A DNA stretch of 64,000 nt from Gaoshiqia hydrogeniformans (GTDB lineage: Bacteria > Bacteroidota > Bacteroidia > Bacteroidales > Prolixibacteraceae): the NCBI RefSeq assembly GCF_049347105.1, contig NZ_CP186334.1, positions 1 through 64,000 of the forward strand, read 5' to 3'. Under the pieces are notes generated by a model. The model did not search any database. It was given only the letters and a program-made list of their open reading frames with translations, and was not told the origin of the DNA. Below, piece after piece: positions 13,237-21,764 of the stretch. The position numbers were made by a program, and so were the translations under genes. The first letter of the stretch is position 1; the number at the start of each line of letters is the position of its first letter.

Positions 13237-14151
13237 TTACAAAAAGAAAATGGCCACGCCAAATACCGTGATGACCGCTCCCGCAATTTCTTTCCAGTTC
13301 ACTTTCTCCTTAAAAATAAAAATAGCCGGTGGGATGATCAGGACAGGAACAATCGCCATGATGGTTGCCGAAATCCCTGCTTTGGTATGCTGAATGGAAA
13401 GAAGCGAAAAGGCGACGCCCAAAAAAGGGCCAAAAACAGACCCGAGGGTAATCCGTTTCATCGCCGACCGGTTTTTTAAGGCATCCCACACCCGGCGGTA
13501 ACGCTTCAAAAACAACAACAAAACGGCGAACCCAACAACGCCGGTGAGTACCCGAATTTGCGAAGCAGCAAACGCATTGTAATCACCCATCCCCTTTTTA
13601 CTCAGGACCAAACCAACAGCTTGTCCCAGTGCGCCGCCCAGCGCCAGTAAAACTCCCTGCCAGGGATATGCCGACGTTAAGCGTTTGCGTATCACCTCTT
13701 CTCCTTTTATGCTTTTGTTTTCCCGTTTTAGAATAACCATACTGATGCCGGTTAAGGTCACCACCATACCCAACCAATTCATGGGCGACAACACTTCGTC
13801 CAAAATAAAATATGAAATAAATGCTGTGAACGGCGGAGCCATCGCCATAATTAACATGGAAATACGGGCGCCAACCACCACGAAGGCCTGAAACAGGAAT
13901 AAATCGCCGATAACAAAACCGACCAATCCCGATAAAGCCAGCCACAACCAACGTTCGGCGCCGGCATCAAACGGGAACCACATCCCCCGGGTCAGCTGGG
14001 TATAAACGGCATAAATAAAAAAAGCGATCACCAAACGGATCAGGTTAACCGCCAATGAGCCCACTTTTTTTCCGGCCGACTCAAAAGCCATACTGGTTAC
14101 CGTCCAGAAAAGGGCTGTAAATAAGGCTGCTATCTCACCAAAATAAGCCAT
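13237..14151 (-). CDS. EamA/DMT-family transporter
   Basis: Inner-membrane permease of the drug/metabolite transporter superfamily; substrate unknown. From the ATG at 14151 the protein has 304 residues with about ten membrane helices arranged as two EamA repeats of about 140 residues each, the usual size. The second repeat begins near the loop LSKKGMGDYNAFAASQIR. The start was placed at MAYFGEIAALF because the first helix follows at once; an in-frame start six codons upstream is less likely. Confidence 0.85.
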   Translation of the reverse strand: MAYFGEIAALFTALFWTVTSMAFESAGKKVGSLAVNLIRLVIAFFIYAVYTQLTRGMWFPFDAGAERWLWLALSGLVGFVIGDLFLFQAFVVVGARISMLIMAMAPPFTAFISYFILDEVLSPMNWLGMVVTLTGISMVILKRENKSIKGEEVIRKRLTSAYPWQGVLLALGGALGQAVGLVLSKKGMGDYNAFAASQIRVLTGVVGFAVLLLFLKRYRRVWDALKNRSAMKRITLGSVFGPFLGVAFSLLSIQHTKAGISATIMAIVPVLIIPPAIFIFKEKVNWKEIAGAVITVFGVAIFFL

Positions 14152-14465
14152 CTTGCAAATCGCCTCCAACGATTGGGTTTAATAAAATTACGGATGATTA
14201 TAATGTAGCGGCTTATCACCTGTGGCAGTTGTTTCTGCAAACGAATCCGGCTTGGCGAATCGTGGTAGCCGCGGCCAAATTTAATAAGATTGACAGATAG
14301 TTGATTACATTTTGGCAAAAAATTCGGGGAGAATCAAAATAAAAAATTCCGCCGCTCACACCCCGTTTTTATTGAAATGAAGCAGGCCCGCAGGGTCCTG
14401 AAAATTCATTTTTTCATAATCCGGGAGGATTGAGACCCCAAATTTTATAAATTATCAGAAAATGA

Positions 14466-14497
14466 TTTGGTTCACTTTCATTTTATCACTATCATTG
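14466..14497 (+). promoter_or_regulatory. his operon promoter
   Basis: TTTG (14466-14469), 20 bases and TATCATTG (14490-14497) match the Bacteroidota promoter with one mismatch in the -7 box. Transcription would start near 14504, about 14 bases before the leader-peptide ATG. Upstream, 14152-14465 shows no gene or other clear signal. Confidence 0.7.
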
Positions 14498-14517
14498 CAA
14501 CTCAAAAATTAAACGAC

Positions 14518-14580
14518 ATGATTTACAAAACCGGACATTGCGGCCATCATTGGAATATCCTATTCACCGGTAGGCCGTAA
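14518..14580 (+). CDS. his operon leader peptide
   Basis: A 20-codon frame, MIYKTGHCGHHWNILFTGRP then TAA, with histidine codons at 7, 10 and 11 (all CAT). It lies between the his promoter-like site and a Rho-independent terminator in front of hisG. Such a position and composition are those of an attenuation leader peptide: ribosome stalling at His codons reports low charged tRNA-His. It is too short to be called on coding statistics, so the call rests on context and on the matching RNA structures. Confidence 0.75.
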   Translation: MIYKTGHCGHHWNILFTGRP

Positions 14581-14643
14581 TTCTTGTGTTTTGTCTGAAA
14601 ATATTAACCCAAAGAAGGCTTACCGGAAGGTAGGTCTTTTTTT
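14541..14643 (+). promoter_or_regulatory. histidine attenuator with alternative hairpins
   Basis: Three mutually exclusive pairings are visible. Terminator: AAGGCTTACC (14615-14624), loop GGAA, GGTAGGTCTT (14629-14638), then T-run to 14643. Antiterminator: CCGGTAGGCC (14567-14576) with GGCTTACCGG (14617-14626), 9 Watson-Crick pairs plus one G-U. Anti-antiterminator: CGGCC (14541-14545) with GGCCG (14573-14577). A ribosome stalled at His codons 10-11 (14545-14550) would cover CGGCC, free the antiterminator arm and allow readthrough into hisG. hisG starts 17 bases beyond the T-run. Confidence 0.8.
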
Positions 14644-14659
14644 ATTTTATCAAATAACT

Positions 14660-15520
14660 ATGACACAATTGAAGATTGCCATCCAAAACAAAGGTCGTCT
14701 GTATGAAGACTCGATGGAACTAATCAAAGAAGCGGGAATCAGGTTTTCACTGGGAAGCGCCCGGGTACTTCTGGCTTCAGCCAGGAATTTCCCGATGGAT
14801 GCACTTTTTCTGCGCGACGACGATATTCCGCAAACAGTAGCCGACGGCGTGGCCGACATCGGTATTGTGGGCGAAAACGAGATGTTGGAAAAAAAAGAAA
14901 ACGTGATCATCGCCAAACGACTGGGGTTCAGCAAGTGCCGCTTATCGCTGGCCATCCCAAAGTCGGAAGATTATCCGGGGGTAAGCTGGTTTAACGGGAA
15001 AAAAATTGCCACTTCCTATCCGGTCATTCTACAGGATTATTTGAACCAACACCAGATACAGGCCGACATTCATGTGATTACCGGATCGGTTGAAATTGCC
15101 CCGGGAATCGGACTGGCCGATGCCATTTTCGACATTGTCAGCTCAGGCTCAACCCTGGTGAGCAACCGATTAAAAGAAGTAGAAGTTGTTACCACCTCCG
15201 AAGCCGTGCTGATTGCCAACCCCAATTTAAACGACGCGAAAAAAGCGGTGCTGGACGACCTGATCTTCCGGATGGAATCGGTACAACGCGCCGAAGGGAA
15301 AAAATACATCCTGCTGAACGCTCCAAATGAAAAAATTGCCGAGATTTCGGCTATTCTGCCAGGCATGAAAAGTCCCACGGTTACGCCGCTGGCAGAAGAA
15401 GGCTGGAGTTCGCTGCATTCGGTAATCTCGGAAAATGAATTCTGGGAAATCATCGGCAAACTGAAAAACGCCGGGGCACAGGGAATCCTGGTGGTACCCA
15501 TCGAAAAGATGATTTTTTAA
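14660..15520 (+). CDS. hisG: ATP phosphoribosyltransferase, long form
   Basis: First step of histidine synthesis: ATP plus PRPP to phosphoribosyl-ATP. The 286-residue protein is the long HisG form with two catalytic lobes and a C-terminal ACT-like regulatory domain (about 210-286) that binds histidine for feedback inhibition, so no HisZ is needed. Visible motifs are IQNKGRL near the N-terminus, ADIGIVGENE, and the PRPP-loop region FDIVSSGSTLVSNRL. The start was set at MTQLKIA because an upstream in-frame ATG-less extension would overlap the attenuator. Controlled by the attenuator just upstream. Confidence 0.96.
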   Translation: MTQLKIAIQNKGRLYEDSMELIKEAGIRFSLGSARVLLASARNFPMDALFLRDDDIPQTVADGVADIGIVGENEMLEKKENVIIAKRLGFSKCRLSLAIPKSEDYPGVSWFNGKKIATSYPVILQDYLNQHQIQADIHVITGSVEIAPGIGLADAIFDIVSSGSTLVSNRLKEVEVVTTSEAVLIANPNLNDAKKAVLDDLIFRMESVQRAEGKKYILLNAPNEKIAEISAILPGMKSPTVTPLAEEGWSSLHSVISENEFWEIIGKLKNAGAQGILVVPIEKMIF

Positions 15521-15566
15521 GCAGGTACATCTTCATCCCGTATTCGAAAAATAAACCTTTTGAAAA

Positions 15567-16865
15567 ATGCAACGCATGAAACGATATATCAACCCGGAAC
15601 CAAAAGAATGGCCTCAGATCCTGAAGCGCCCCCTGTTTAATGCCTCCGACCTCACGGAGAAAGTCCGCCTGATTTTGAATGACATCCAGTCAAGCGGGGG
15701 ACATGCCATCCGAAAATACACCGAAAAATTCGATGGCGTATTTTTAGGCAAATTTGCGGTGACCGAAGAGGAAATAAATGCTGCCGCCGGTCAACTTGAC
15801 GACCAATTGAAAGCAGCCATTGAAACAGCTGCCGAAAACATTACCCGTTTTCACGCCAGCCAGATGCCCGAATTACAAAAGATAGAAACGCGTCCGGGAG
15901 TAAGCTGCTGGCAAAAAGCGGTTGCCATCAGTAAGGTCGGGTTGTATGTTCCGGGAGGTTCGGCTCCCTTGTTTTCAACGGTGCTGATGCTGGCTATCCC
16001 GGCTAAAATTGCCGGATGCAGTGAAATTGTACTTTGCAGCCCTCCCAACAAGGAAGGGAAAATTCATCCGGCTATTTTATTTACGGCGAAACTGGTAGGC
16101 GTCACCAAATTGTTTAAACTGGGCGGAGTTCAGGCAATCGGGGCCATGGCCTACGGATCTGACTGCATTCCAAAAGTTGACAAAATTTTTGGTCCCGGAA
16201 ACCAATACGTCATGACTGCCAAACAATTGGTCAGTATCAGCGATGTTGCCATCGACATGCCTGCCGGCCCATCCGAAGTAGCCGTTATGGCCGATGAAAC
16301 AGCCAATCCTGAGTTTATTGCTTCCGACTTGCTGTCGCAGGCCGAACACGGCCCTGACTCACAGGTGATTTTGGTAACCAATTCGGAAAATTTAGTGGAC
16401 GAAGTTGAACTTGCCCTGGAAAAGCAACTGGCACAACTAAGCCGCAAAGACATTGCAGCCAAGGCCTTGGGCAACAGCGTAGCCATCGTGCTGAAGGATG
16501 AGAACAAACTGATTGACCTGATTAATGAATACGCTCCCGAGCACCTGATCATTTCGATGAAAAACTACCTGGATACTGCCGAAAAAATTGTTAATGCCGG
16601 TTCGGTATTTTTAGGAAATTATACACCCGAGAGCGCCGGCGATTATGCCTCAGGAACAAACCACACCTTGCCGACAAACGGCTGGGCCCGGTCTTTCAGC
16701 GGCGTCAATCTCGACAGCTTTATGAAAAAAATTACGTTCCAGGAAATTTCAAAAGAAGGCATCCGTAAGCTGGGGCCTGTCATCGAAACCATGGCGGCAG
16801 CCGAAGAACTGGATGCCCATAAAAATGCCGTGACATTGAGGTTAAAAACAATTGAAAACGATTGA
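15567..16865 (+). CDS. hisD: histidinol dehydrogenase
   Basis: Zinc enzyme that oxidises L-histidinol twice to L-histidine with NAD+, the last two steps of the pathway. The 432 residues match the family length. Expected zinc ligands are in place: Gln258 and His261 (SQAEHGPDS), Asp359 (SAGDYASGTNH) and His418; catalytic Glu325-His326 are in YAPEHLI. KIFGPGNQYV (206-215) is the family signature. It starts 46 bases after hisG; ATG 15576 is an alternative start. The end overlaps the region upstream of hisC. Confidence 0.97.
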   Translation: MQRMKRYINPEPKEWPQILKRPLFNASDLTEKVRLILNDIQSSGGHAIRKYTEKFDGVFLGKFAVTEEEINAAAGQLDDQLKAAIETAAENITRFHASQMPELQKIETRPGVSCWQKAVAISKVGLYVPGGSAPLFSTVLMLAIPAKIAGCSEIVLCSPPNKEGKIHPAILFTAKLVGVTKLFKLGGVQAIGAMAYGSDCIPKVDKIFGPGNQYVMTAKQLVSISDVAIDMPAGPSEVAVMADETANPEFIASDLLSQAEHGPDSQVILVTNSENLVDEVELALEKQLAQLSRKDIAAKALGNSVAIVLKDENKLIDLINEYAPEHLIISMKNYLDTAEKIVNAGSVFLGNYTPESAGDYASGTNHTLPTNGWARSFSGVNLDSFMKKITFQEISKEGIRKLGPVIETMAAAEELDAHKNAVTLRLKTIEND

Positions 16866-16870
16866 AAAAA

Positions 16871-17902
16871 ATGAACTTAGATAAGCTTTTACGCCCCAAT
16901 ATCAAAAACCTGAAACCCTATTCCTCTGCACGAGATGAGTTCTCGGGTGAAGCGATGGTATTTCTCGATGCCAACGAGAATCCCTTCAACCAGCCCTATA
17001 ACCGCTACCCGGATCCGCTGCAGCGCGGGCTGAAAGAAAAAATTGCCAAAATTAAGGCATGCCGAGCAGAGCAAATCTTTTTGGGCAACGGCAGCGATGA
17101 ACCCATCGACCTGTTATTCCGCGCTTTTTGCGAACCGGGTCGGGATAATGTGGTGACCATTGACCCTACCTACGGTATGTACCAGGTCGCCGCGGGGATC
17201 AATCATATTGAAGTCAGGAAAGTCATATTAAAAGAAGACTACCGTTTTGTTGCCGACGAGTTACTGGCAAAAACCGACGACCACACCAAGTTGATTTTCG
17301 TTTGTTCTCCCAACAATCCCACCGCCAACCTGCTCGATAAAGACGAAATATTAAAACTGACCAGAGGTTTCGGTGGCTTGGTGGTGCTCGACGAAGCTTA
17401 CACCGACTTTGCCCCGGGCACCAGTTTATTGCCCGAGCTCAACCAACATGAGAACCTGGTTATCCTGCAAACCTTTTCCAAAGCGTGGGGAATGGCCGGT
17501 ATCCGGCTAGGAATGGCTTTTGCTTCAGACGAAATCATCCGCATCCTCAATAAAATAAAATACCCCTACAATATTAATATACTCACCCAGCAAAAAGCGC
17601 TGGAGCTTCTTGACCGGGAAGAAGAAAAAAACAACTGGGTGAAACTGCTGATCGGAGAACGGCAAAAGCTGGTTGATCAACTGAAACCTTTCCCGTTTGT
17701 TGTAAAAATTTTCCCTTCTGACGCTAATTTTCTGCTGGTAAAAGTACACGATGCCCGTGGCATTTATGACTATCTGGTAGAAAACGGCGTTATTGTTCGC
17801 GACCGGTCGAACGTAGTCTTGTGTAACGACAGCCTGCGGATTACCGTTGGATCGGCCGAAGAAAACGCGATTCTGATTGAAAAACTGAACGATTTGATAT
17901 GA
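16871..17902 (+). CDS. hisC: histidinol-phosphate aminotransferase
   Basis: PLP enzyme that converts imidazole-acetol phosphate and glutamate to L-histidinol phosphate. Numbering from ATG 16871 (343 residues): DANENPF (33-39), CSPNNPTAN (145-153), Asp174 in VVLDEAYTDF, and the Schiff-base Lys204 in TFSKAWGMAG. A TTG at 16862 is an alternative start overlapping hisD. The stop codon overlaps the hisB start as ATGA, suggesting coupled translation. Confidence 0.96.
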   Translation: MNLDKLLRPNIKNLKPYSSARDEFSGEAMVFLDANENPFNQPYNRYPDPLQRGLKEKIAKIKACRAEQIFLGNGSDEPIDLLFRAFCEPGRDNVVTIDPTYGMYQVAAGINHIEVRKVILKEDYRFVADELLAKTDDHTKLIFVCSPNNPTANLLDKDEILKLTRGFGGLVVLDEAYTDFAPGTSLLPELNQHENLVILQTFSKAWGMAGIRLGMAFASDEIIRILNKIKYPYNINILTQQKALELLDREEEKNNWVKLLIGERQKLVDQLKPFPFVVKIFPSDANFLLVKVHDARGIYDYLVENGVIVRDRSNVVLCNDSLRITVGSAEENAILIEKLNDLI

Positions 17903-19020
17903 AGAGAGCTTTATTCATAGACCGCGACGGCACCCTGATTACGGAACCCGCTGACGAACAGATCGACTCGCTCGAAAAACTGGAATTTCTTCCAAAAGTT
18001 TTCCGAAACATGTACTTCATTGCCAAAAACCTGGACTACGAATTGGTGATGGTCACCAACCAGGATGGCTTGGGTACTGCATCGTTCCCCGAAGATACTT
18101 TTTGGCCGGCTCATCAAAAAATGTTGAAGGCCCTCGAAAATGAAGGTATTGTTTTCGATGATATCCTGGTTGACCGCAGTTTTCCGCAGGACAACGCTCC
18201 CACCCGCAAACCACGGACCGGCCTGCTGGGAAAATACCTGGACGGCAGCTACGACCTGGCCAACAGCTTCGTGATCGGCGACCGGCTCACCGACATCGAA
18301 CTGGCCAAAAACCTGGGAGCAAAAGGTATTCTGCTTAACGACGGATCGCTCGCCCAACAGCTAAAAGAAAGACAACTGAAAAGCAACTGTGCGCTCATCA
18401 CGTCCGATTGGGACGAAATTTACGCCTGTGTTGCCGCCCCCGAACGAACAGCCAGCATACAGAGAAACACCCGCGAAACACAGATCAGCATCCACATCAA
18501 CCTGGATGGCAGCGGAAAGGGAAACATCAGCACAGGCATCGGATTCTTCGACCACATGCTTGACCAGATTGCACGCCATGCGGGTATCGATCTGGATATC
18601 CATGTAAACGGCGACCTGGAGGTGGACGAACACCATACCATCGAAGATACCGGTCTGGCGCTGGGCGAAGCCTTCAGACTGGCGCTGGGCAATAAACGCG
18701 GCATTGAACGTTACGGTTACTGTCTGCCCATGGACGATTGCCTCTGCCAGGCGGTCATCGACTTCGGAGGCCGTCCCTGGCTGGTGTGGGATGCTGAGTT
18801 TAAGCGGGAAAAAGTGGGCGACATGCCTACCGAAATGTTCTTTCACTTTTTTAAATCATTCTCCGATGCCTCACTCTCTAATTTAAATATCAAAGCCGAA
18901 GGACAGAACGAACATCATAAAATTGAAGGTATCTTTAAAGCGCTGGCCCGGGCCATCAAAATGGCCATTAAAAAAGATGTGTTTAACTTTGAACTTCCTT
19001 CTACAAAAGGAGCACTTTAA
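17899..19020 (+). CDS. hisB: bifunctional histidinol-phosphatase / imidazoleglycerol-phosphate dehydratase
   Basis: Two pathway enzymes in one chain of 373 residues. Residues 1-165 are a HAD phosphatase (nucleophile motif FIDRDGT with Asp8 and Asp10; later GDRLTDIELAKNLGAKG) that acts on histidinol phosphate. Residues about 180-373 are the dehydratase with the metal-binding motifs FFDHMLDQIARHAG, DEHHTIEDTG and EGQNEHHKIEGIFKALARA. Both active sites look intact. The start overlaps hisC by four bases. The fusion is common in Gammaproteobacteria and Bacteroidota. Confidence 0.96.
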   Translation: MKRALFIDRDGTLITEPADEQIDSLEKLEFLPKVFRNMYFIAKNLDYELVMVTNQDGLGTASFPEDTFWPAHQKMLKALENEGIVFDDILVDRSFPQDNAPTRKPRTGLLGKYLDGSYDLANSFVIGDRLTDIELAKNLGAKGILLNDGSLAQQLKERQLKSNCALITSDWDEIYACVAAPERTASIQRNTRETQISIHINLDGSGKGNISTGIGFFDHMLDQIARHAGIDLDIHVNGDLEVDEHHTIEDTGLALGEAFRLALGNKRGIERYGYCLPMDDCLCQAVIDFGGRPWLVWDAEFKREKVGDMPTEMFFHFFKSFSDASLSNLNIKAEGQNEHHKIEGIFKALARAIKMAIKKDVFNFELPSTKGAL

Positions 19021-19120
19021 TTGATTAACCACATTGATACCGGAGAAATACGCAGAGGCAAAAGAGAATGTCATCCGGTTAATAAAAGGAATAAAAAGAG
19101 TCATAAACAAATATAAATAT

Positions 19121-19165
19121 TAACTCAGCGTCCTCTGAGAACAACTCAGCGACCTCTGCGGTTAA
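19121..19165. repeat. imperfect tandem repeat before purU
   Basis: AACTCAGCGTCCTCTGAGA followed by ACAACTCAGCGACCTCTGCG is an imperfect duplicate of about 21 bases. It lies in the 156-bp gap between hisB and purU. The words resemble those of the dispersed repeats at 35185-35500 and 43286-43458. Confidence 0.55.
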
Positions 19166-19176
19166 AATATCAATCT

Positions 19177-20061
19177 ATGAAAAGCATTAAACCCTTACGC
19201 GAAAAGAAAAATACAGCCATCCTGCTGATCCACTGCCCCGACCGGCAAGGCATTCTGGCAACGGTTACCGAATTTCTGAACAAGAACAACGGGAACATTA
19301 TTTACCTCGATCAGTATGTCGACCGCGCACAAAAAATATTTTACACGCGGGTAGAATGGGAACTGGAAGGTTTTGCCATACCTGCCGAAAAAATCGGCGA
19401 ATACTTTGACACGCTGATCGCCTCGAAACTGGAGATGGCCTGGAAACTATACTTTTCGGAAGAAATTCCGCGCATGGCCATTTTTGTATCTAAAATGTCG
19501 CACTGTCTGTTCGATATTTTATCGCGATACACGGCCGGCGAATGGGATGTCGAAATTCCCGTCATCGTCAGCAATCACGAAGATATGCGCCCTGTTGCCG
19601 AACGATTTGGAATTGACTTTCATTATTTTGAAGTCACGCCTGAAAATAAAACGCAACAGGAAGAAGCGGAATTGGAGCTATTGAAAAAGCATCAGATCAA
19701 TTTTATCGTTCTGGCCCGCTACATGCAGATCCTCTCAAAAGATTTTGTACAGCATTACCCTAACAAAATCATCAACATTCACCACTCGTTTCTTCCGGCA
19801 TTTGCCGGCGCAAAACCCTACCACGCGGCACACGAGCGCGGGGTAAAATTGATTGGGGCCACCAGTCATTATGTGACCAGCGACCTGGATGCCGGCCCCA
19901 TTATTGAGCAGGGCGTTACCCGTTGCAGCCACGTAGACACGGTAAAAAGCCTCACCCGCAAAGGCCGCGACCTGGAAAAGATTGTCCTTTCAAACGCCGT
20001 GTTTAAGCACCTTCAGCGGAAAGTTCTCGTATACAAAAACCGGACGGTGGTGTTTAATTAG
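19177..20061 (+). CDS. purU: formyltetrahydrofolate deformylase
   Basis: Hydrolyses 10-formyltetrahydrofolate to formate and tetrahydrofolate, which balances one-carbon pools and can feed formate-dependent purine synthesis. The 294 residues comprise an N-terminal ACT domain (about 14-90, HCPDRQGILATVTEFL) and a formyltransferase domain with the catalytic asparagine-histidine stretch NIHHSFLPAF and Asp in SDLDAGPIIEQ. The ACT domain separates it from PurN. It lies in line within the his genes after a 156-bp gap; a link through AICAR, the by-product of HisF/HisH, is inference. Confidence 0.93.
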   Translation: MKSIKPLREKKNTAILLIHCPDRQGILATVTEFLNKNNGNIIYLDQYVDRAQKIFYTRVEWELEGFAIPAEKIGEYFDTLIASKLEMAWKLYFSEEIPRMAIFVSKMSHCLFDILSRYTAGEWDVEIPVIVSNHEDMRPVAERFGIDFHYFEVTPENKTQQEEAELELLKKHQINFIVLARYMQILSKDFVQHYPNKIINIHHSFLPAFAGAKPYHAAHERGVKLIGATSHYVTSDLDAGPIIEQGVTRCSHVDTVKSLTRKGRDLEKIVLSNAVFKHLQRKVLVYKNRTVVFN

Positions 20062-20095
20062 TCATTGGTTATTGGTTATTGATAATTAAAAAGTT

Positions 20096-20629
20096 ATGAA
20101 ATATCTGTCTGTTATTTTTGTACTGATGGTATTTGCAGCACAGGCACAAGTCCCGGTCAGGGACGTACCTGCCGATTACGGCTACATCGTAAAGATCGGG
20201 CAACAGGCGCCCGATTTTACAGCTGAAACGCCCGACGGCAAAACCGTGAGGCTATCCGATTTGAAAGGAAAAGTTGTTATGCTGCAATTCACGGCCAGTT
20301 GGTGCTCGGTATGCCGGAAGGAAATGCCGCATATCGAAAAAGACATCTGGCAGAAACATAAAAACAACCCTGATTTTGCCCTTTTCGGAGTCGACCTGGA
20401 CGAACCAAAAGAAGTGGTTGAAAAATACACCGGACAAATACCGGTCACCTACCCGATGCTGCTCGATCCGAAAGGCAAAATATTTTACTCGTATGCCGAA
20501 AAAGGAGCCGGTGTCACCCGAAACGTAATCATCGACCCAAACGGGAAGATCATTTTTATGACCCGGCTGTACAAAGAAGAAGAGTTTGAGGAGATGAAGA
20601 ACGTGATTGAAGAAAGCATCCGGCGATAG
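20096..20629 (+). CDS. TlpA-like periplasmic thioredoxin
   Basis: A 177-residue exported disulfide oxidoreductase or peroxiredoxin-like protein of the AhpC/TSA-TlpA family. Residues 1-17 form a signal peptide. The thioredoxin fold follows, with GQQAPDFTAETPDGKTVRLSDLKGKVVML (35-63) and the redox motif WCSVC (Cys70, Cys73), then the cis-proline region GVTRNVIIDPNG. It sits between purU and hisH with gaps of 34 and 92 bases; nothing in histidine synthesis calls for it, so the location is probably incidental. Confidence 0.9.
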   Translation: MKYLSVIFVLMVFAAQAQVPVRDVPADYGYIVKIGQQAPDFTAETPDGKTVRLSDLKGKVVMLQFTASWCSVCRKEMPHIEKDIWQKHKNNPDFALFGVDLDEPKEVVEKYTGQIPVTYPMLLDPKGKIFYSYAEKGAGVTRNVIIDPNGKIIFMTRLYKEEEFEEMKNVIEESIRR

Positions 20630-20721
20630 TATTCAAGTGCATCAGTACATCAACTCATTAGCACAAATTCAACAGACATTACGAATGCTGCAAATTAATT
20701 CATGATGAAGGACTCAAAACT

Positions 20722-21321
20722 ATGAACATCGTAATCATCAAATACAACGCCGGAAATATCGAATCGGTGAGCAATGCCTTGGCGCGACTGGGCATTCGAT
20801 CTGAAATAACCGGCGATCACGAAAAAATCAGAAAAGCCGACAAAGTGATTTTCCCGGGAGTAGGAGAAGCCAGCACAACGATGGCCTTTTTAAAAAAAGA
20901 AGGGCTCGACAAGCTGATTCCCTCGCTCAGTCAGCCGGTTTTGGGTATTTGCCTGGGGCTTCAACTCATGTGCAGCCATACCGAAGAAGGAGATACGCCT
21001 TGTCTGGGGATCTTTGAGGAAAAAGTTAAACGCTTTGTTCCCGAACCGGGCATGGAATACATCACCAAGGTGCCACACATGGGCTGGAACAACATCACCC
21101 AACTGAAAAGCGGTATTTTCGATCCCTCGCTCGAAGGGCAATATGTCTATTTCGTGCATTCGTTTTATGCCGCTGCAGGCAAACACACGGCAGCCGTTTG
21201 CAACTACATCAATCCATTCAGTGCGGCCCTTCACAAAGATAACTTTTACGCCACCCAGTTTCACCCCGAAAAAAGCGGGCCGGTTGGCGCAAAAATACTG
21301 GAGAATTTTTTAAAACTGTAA
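20722..21321 (+). CDS. hisH: imidazole glycerol phosphate synthase, glutaminase subunit
   Basis: Glutamine amidotransferase that supplies ammonia to HisF. The class I triad is visible: nucleophile Cys77 in GICLGLQLM and His-x-Glu in TQFHPEKSG near the C-terminus. PGVGEAS (45-51) is the oxyanion-region signature. 199 residues is the normal length. In most his operons hisA follows directly; here a four-helix-bundle gene lies between them. Confidence 0.96.
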   Translation: MNIVIIKYNAGNIESVSNALARLGIRSEITGDHEKIRKADKVIFPGVGEASTTMAFLKKEGLDKLIPSLSQPVLGICLGLQLMCSHTEEGDTPCLGIFEEKVKRFVPEPGMEYITKVPHMGWNNITQLKSGIFDPSLEGQYVYFVHSFYAAAGKHTAAVCNYINPFSAALHKDNFYATQFHPEKSGPVGAKILENFLKL

Positions 21322-21391
21322 AAGCAACATAGTAACAAAGTGCCAAAGTACCTGAGTTGTTTTGTTTCAATAAACCGAAATACTGACATAG

Positions 21392-21760
21392 ATGAAAACT
21401 TACCGAGAGATAAAAGTTTGGCAAAAAACAATGTCGTTTGTAAAAACCATCTACAATACAACCAGGCACTTTCCAAATGAAGAAACTTACGGGCTAACCA
21501 GTCAGATCCGAAGAAGCGCCGTTTCTATCCCATCAAATATTGCAGAAGGCTTTGGAAGAAGGTCTTCCAATGAGTTTACCCGTTTTCTGCAAATTGCCAT
21601 GGGTTCGCTTTTTGAACTACAAACACAACTTGAAATTTCAAAAGATTTGGAATTCCTTGATGATAAAACTTTTGATGAATTATATCAGGACTCAAGGGAA
21701 ATTGAAAGAATGTTATCAGCATTTATTGGGTCAATCCAAAATATTAACTCTGAAAAGTAA
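21392..21760 (+). CDS. four-helix-bundle protein, S23/IVP family
   Basis: A 122-residue protein of the family first seen in 23S rRNA intervening sequences. The diagnostic stretch runs YREIKVWQKTMSFVKTIY, then LTSQIRRSAVSIPSNIAEGFGR (about 35-56), EFTRFLQIAMGSLFELQTQLEIS and a C-terminal helix. These proteins form helical pentamers; their function is not established. It is inserted between hisH and hisA, flanked by short repeats on both sides, and its base composition is more AT-rich than the his genes. The 23S gene in this window shows no intervening sequence. Confidence 0.9.
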   Translation: MKTYREIKVWQKTMSFVKTIYNTTRHFPNEETYGLTSQIRRSAVSIPSNIAEGFGRRSSNEFTRFLQIAMGSLFELQTQLEISKDLEFLDDKTFDELYQDSREIERMLSAFIGSIQNINSEK

Positions 21761-21764
21761 AAAA

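Noticed and set aside
14504..14660. T-box type control of hisG
   Set aside because: No T-box sequence or specifier stem is seen, whereas a leader peptide and attenuator hairpins are present.
21540..21764. N-terminally extended HisA starting inside the four-helix-bundle gene
   Set aside because: The extra 75 residues are an out-of-frame reading of the neighbouring gene and have no counterpart in HisA.
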